The position numbers and the translations under genes were made by a program. A stretch of DNA of 5,749 nucleotides from Anaerolineales bacterium UBA3001 (lineage in GTDB: Bacteria > Chloroflexota > Anaerolineae > Anaerolineales > UBA11657), in contig DDZT01000118.1 of assembly GCA_002346435.1 (NCBI GenBank), positions 9,406 to 15,154 of the forward strand, given 5' to 3'. This document shows, one piece after another, positions 5,739 through 5,749 of this stretch. The notes under the pieces are model-generated. The model had not been told where the DNA came from and searched no databases. It was given only the letters and a program-made list of their open reading frames with translations. How positions within the stretch are numbered: position 1 is the stretch's first letter; each line of letters begins with the position of its first letter.

Positions 5739-5749
5739 ATAACATGCGT

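Noticed and set aside
5554..5745. A 63-codon minus-strand frame covering the tRNA and the lipoprotein start
   Set aside because: It is a translation through tRNA-Ser (the GGTTCGAATCCCACC-type T-arm read as protein) and has no support as a gene.

Overview
The window comes from a bacterial chromosome with moderately low GC (roughly 40%) and tightly packed housekeeping genes. It holds five protein genes and two RNA genes in two convergent blocks. The plus-strand block (1-3668) reads: a lipoprotein HtrA-type serine protease, a family-4 glycosyltransferase, smpB, and ssrA (tmRNA). The minus-strand block, read from the right edge leftwards (5738-3703), reads: tRNA-Ser(GGA), a lipoprotein with DUF348, G5 and 3D domains (YabE/RpfB-like), and rsmA (ksgA). 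The blocks meet at one strong hairpin (3638-3668) that looks like a shared bidirectional terminator.

Taxonomy cannot be fixed without a search. The 3D/G5 cell-wall protein next to rsmA is an arrangement known from Bacillota (yabE...ksgA) and Actinomycetota (rpfB-ksgA). The style of the HtrA and the glycosyltransferase, together with the AT-rich sequence, makes me lean towards Chloroflexota, perhaps a marine SAR202/Dehalococcoidia-like lineage. That is a guess from general resemblance, at about even odds. There are no mobile elements, CRISPR arrays, phage genes or toxin-antitoxin genes here.

The plus-strand block has a quality-control theme. SmpB and tmRNA together rescue stalled ribosomes and tag incomplete proteins for proteolysis. 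HtrA degrades or refolds damaged proteins outside the membrane. The glycosyltransferase starts 11 bases after htrA and is probably co-transcribed with it; its sequence suggests a lipid or envelope sugar acceptor. ssrA has its own consensus extended -10 promoter (TGCTATAAT), correctly placed for a 5' end at 3240. Its two tRNA-like ends pair well, and I read the tag as GKSKAYNALPLAA, starting from a glycine resume codon.

In the minus-strand block the lipoprotein start lies only 25 bases past the 3' end of tRNA-Ser, and its stop codon overlaps the rsmA start as ATGA. The three genes may therefore form one transcript joining a tRNA, a peptidoglycan-active lipoprotein and a 16S rRNA dimethyltransferase. 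Shine-Dalgarno sites are weak or absent in front of almost every gene. No stretch over 300 bases lacks a gene; the longest intergenic pieces are 1-123, 2577-2658 and 3130-3239, and each holds a putative promoter.
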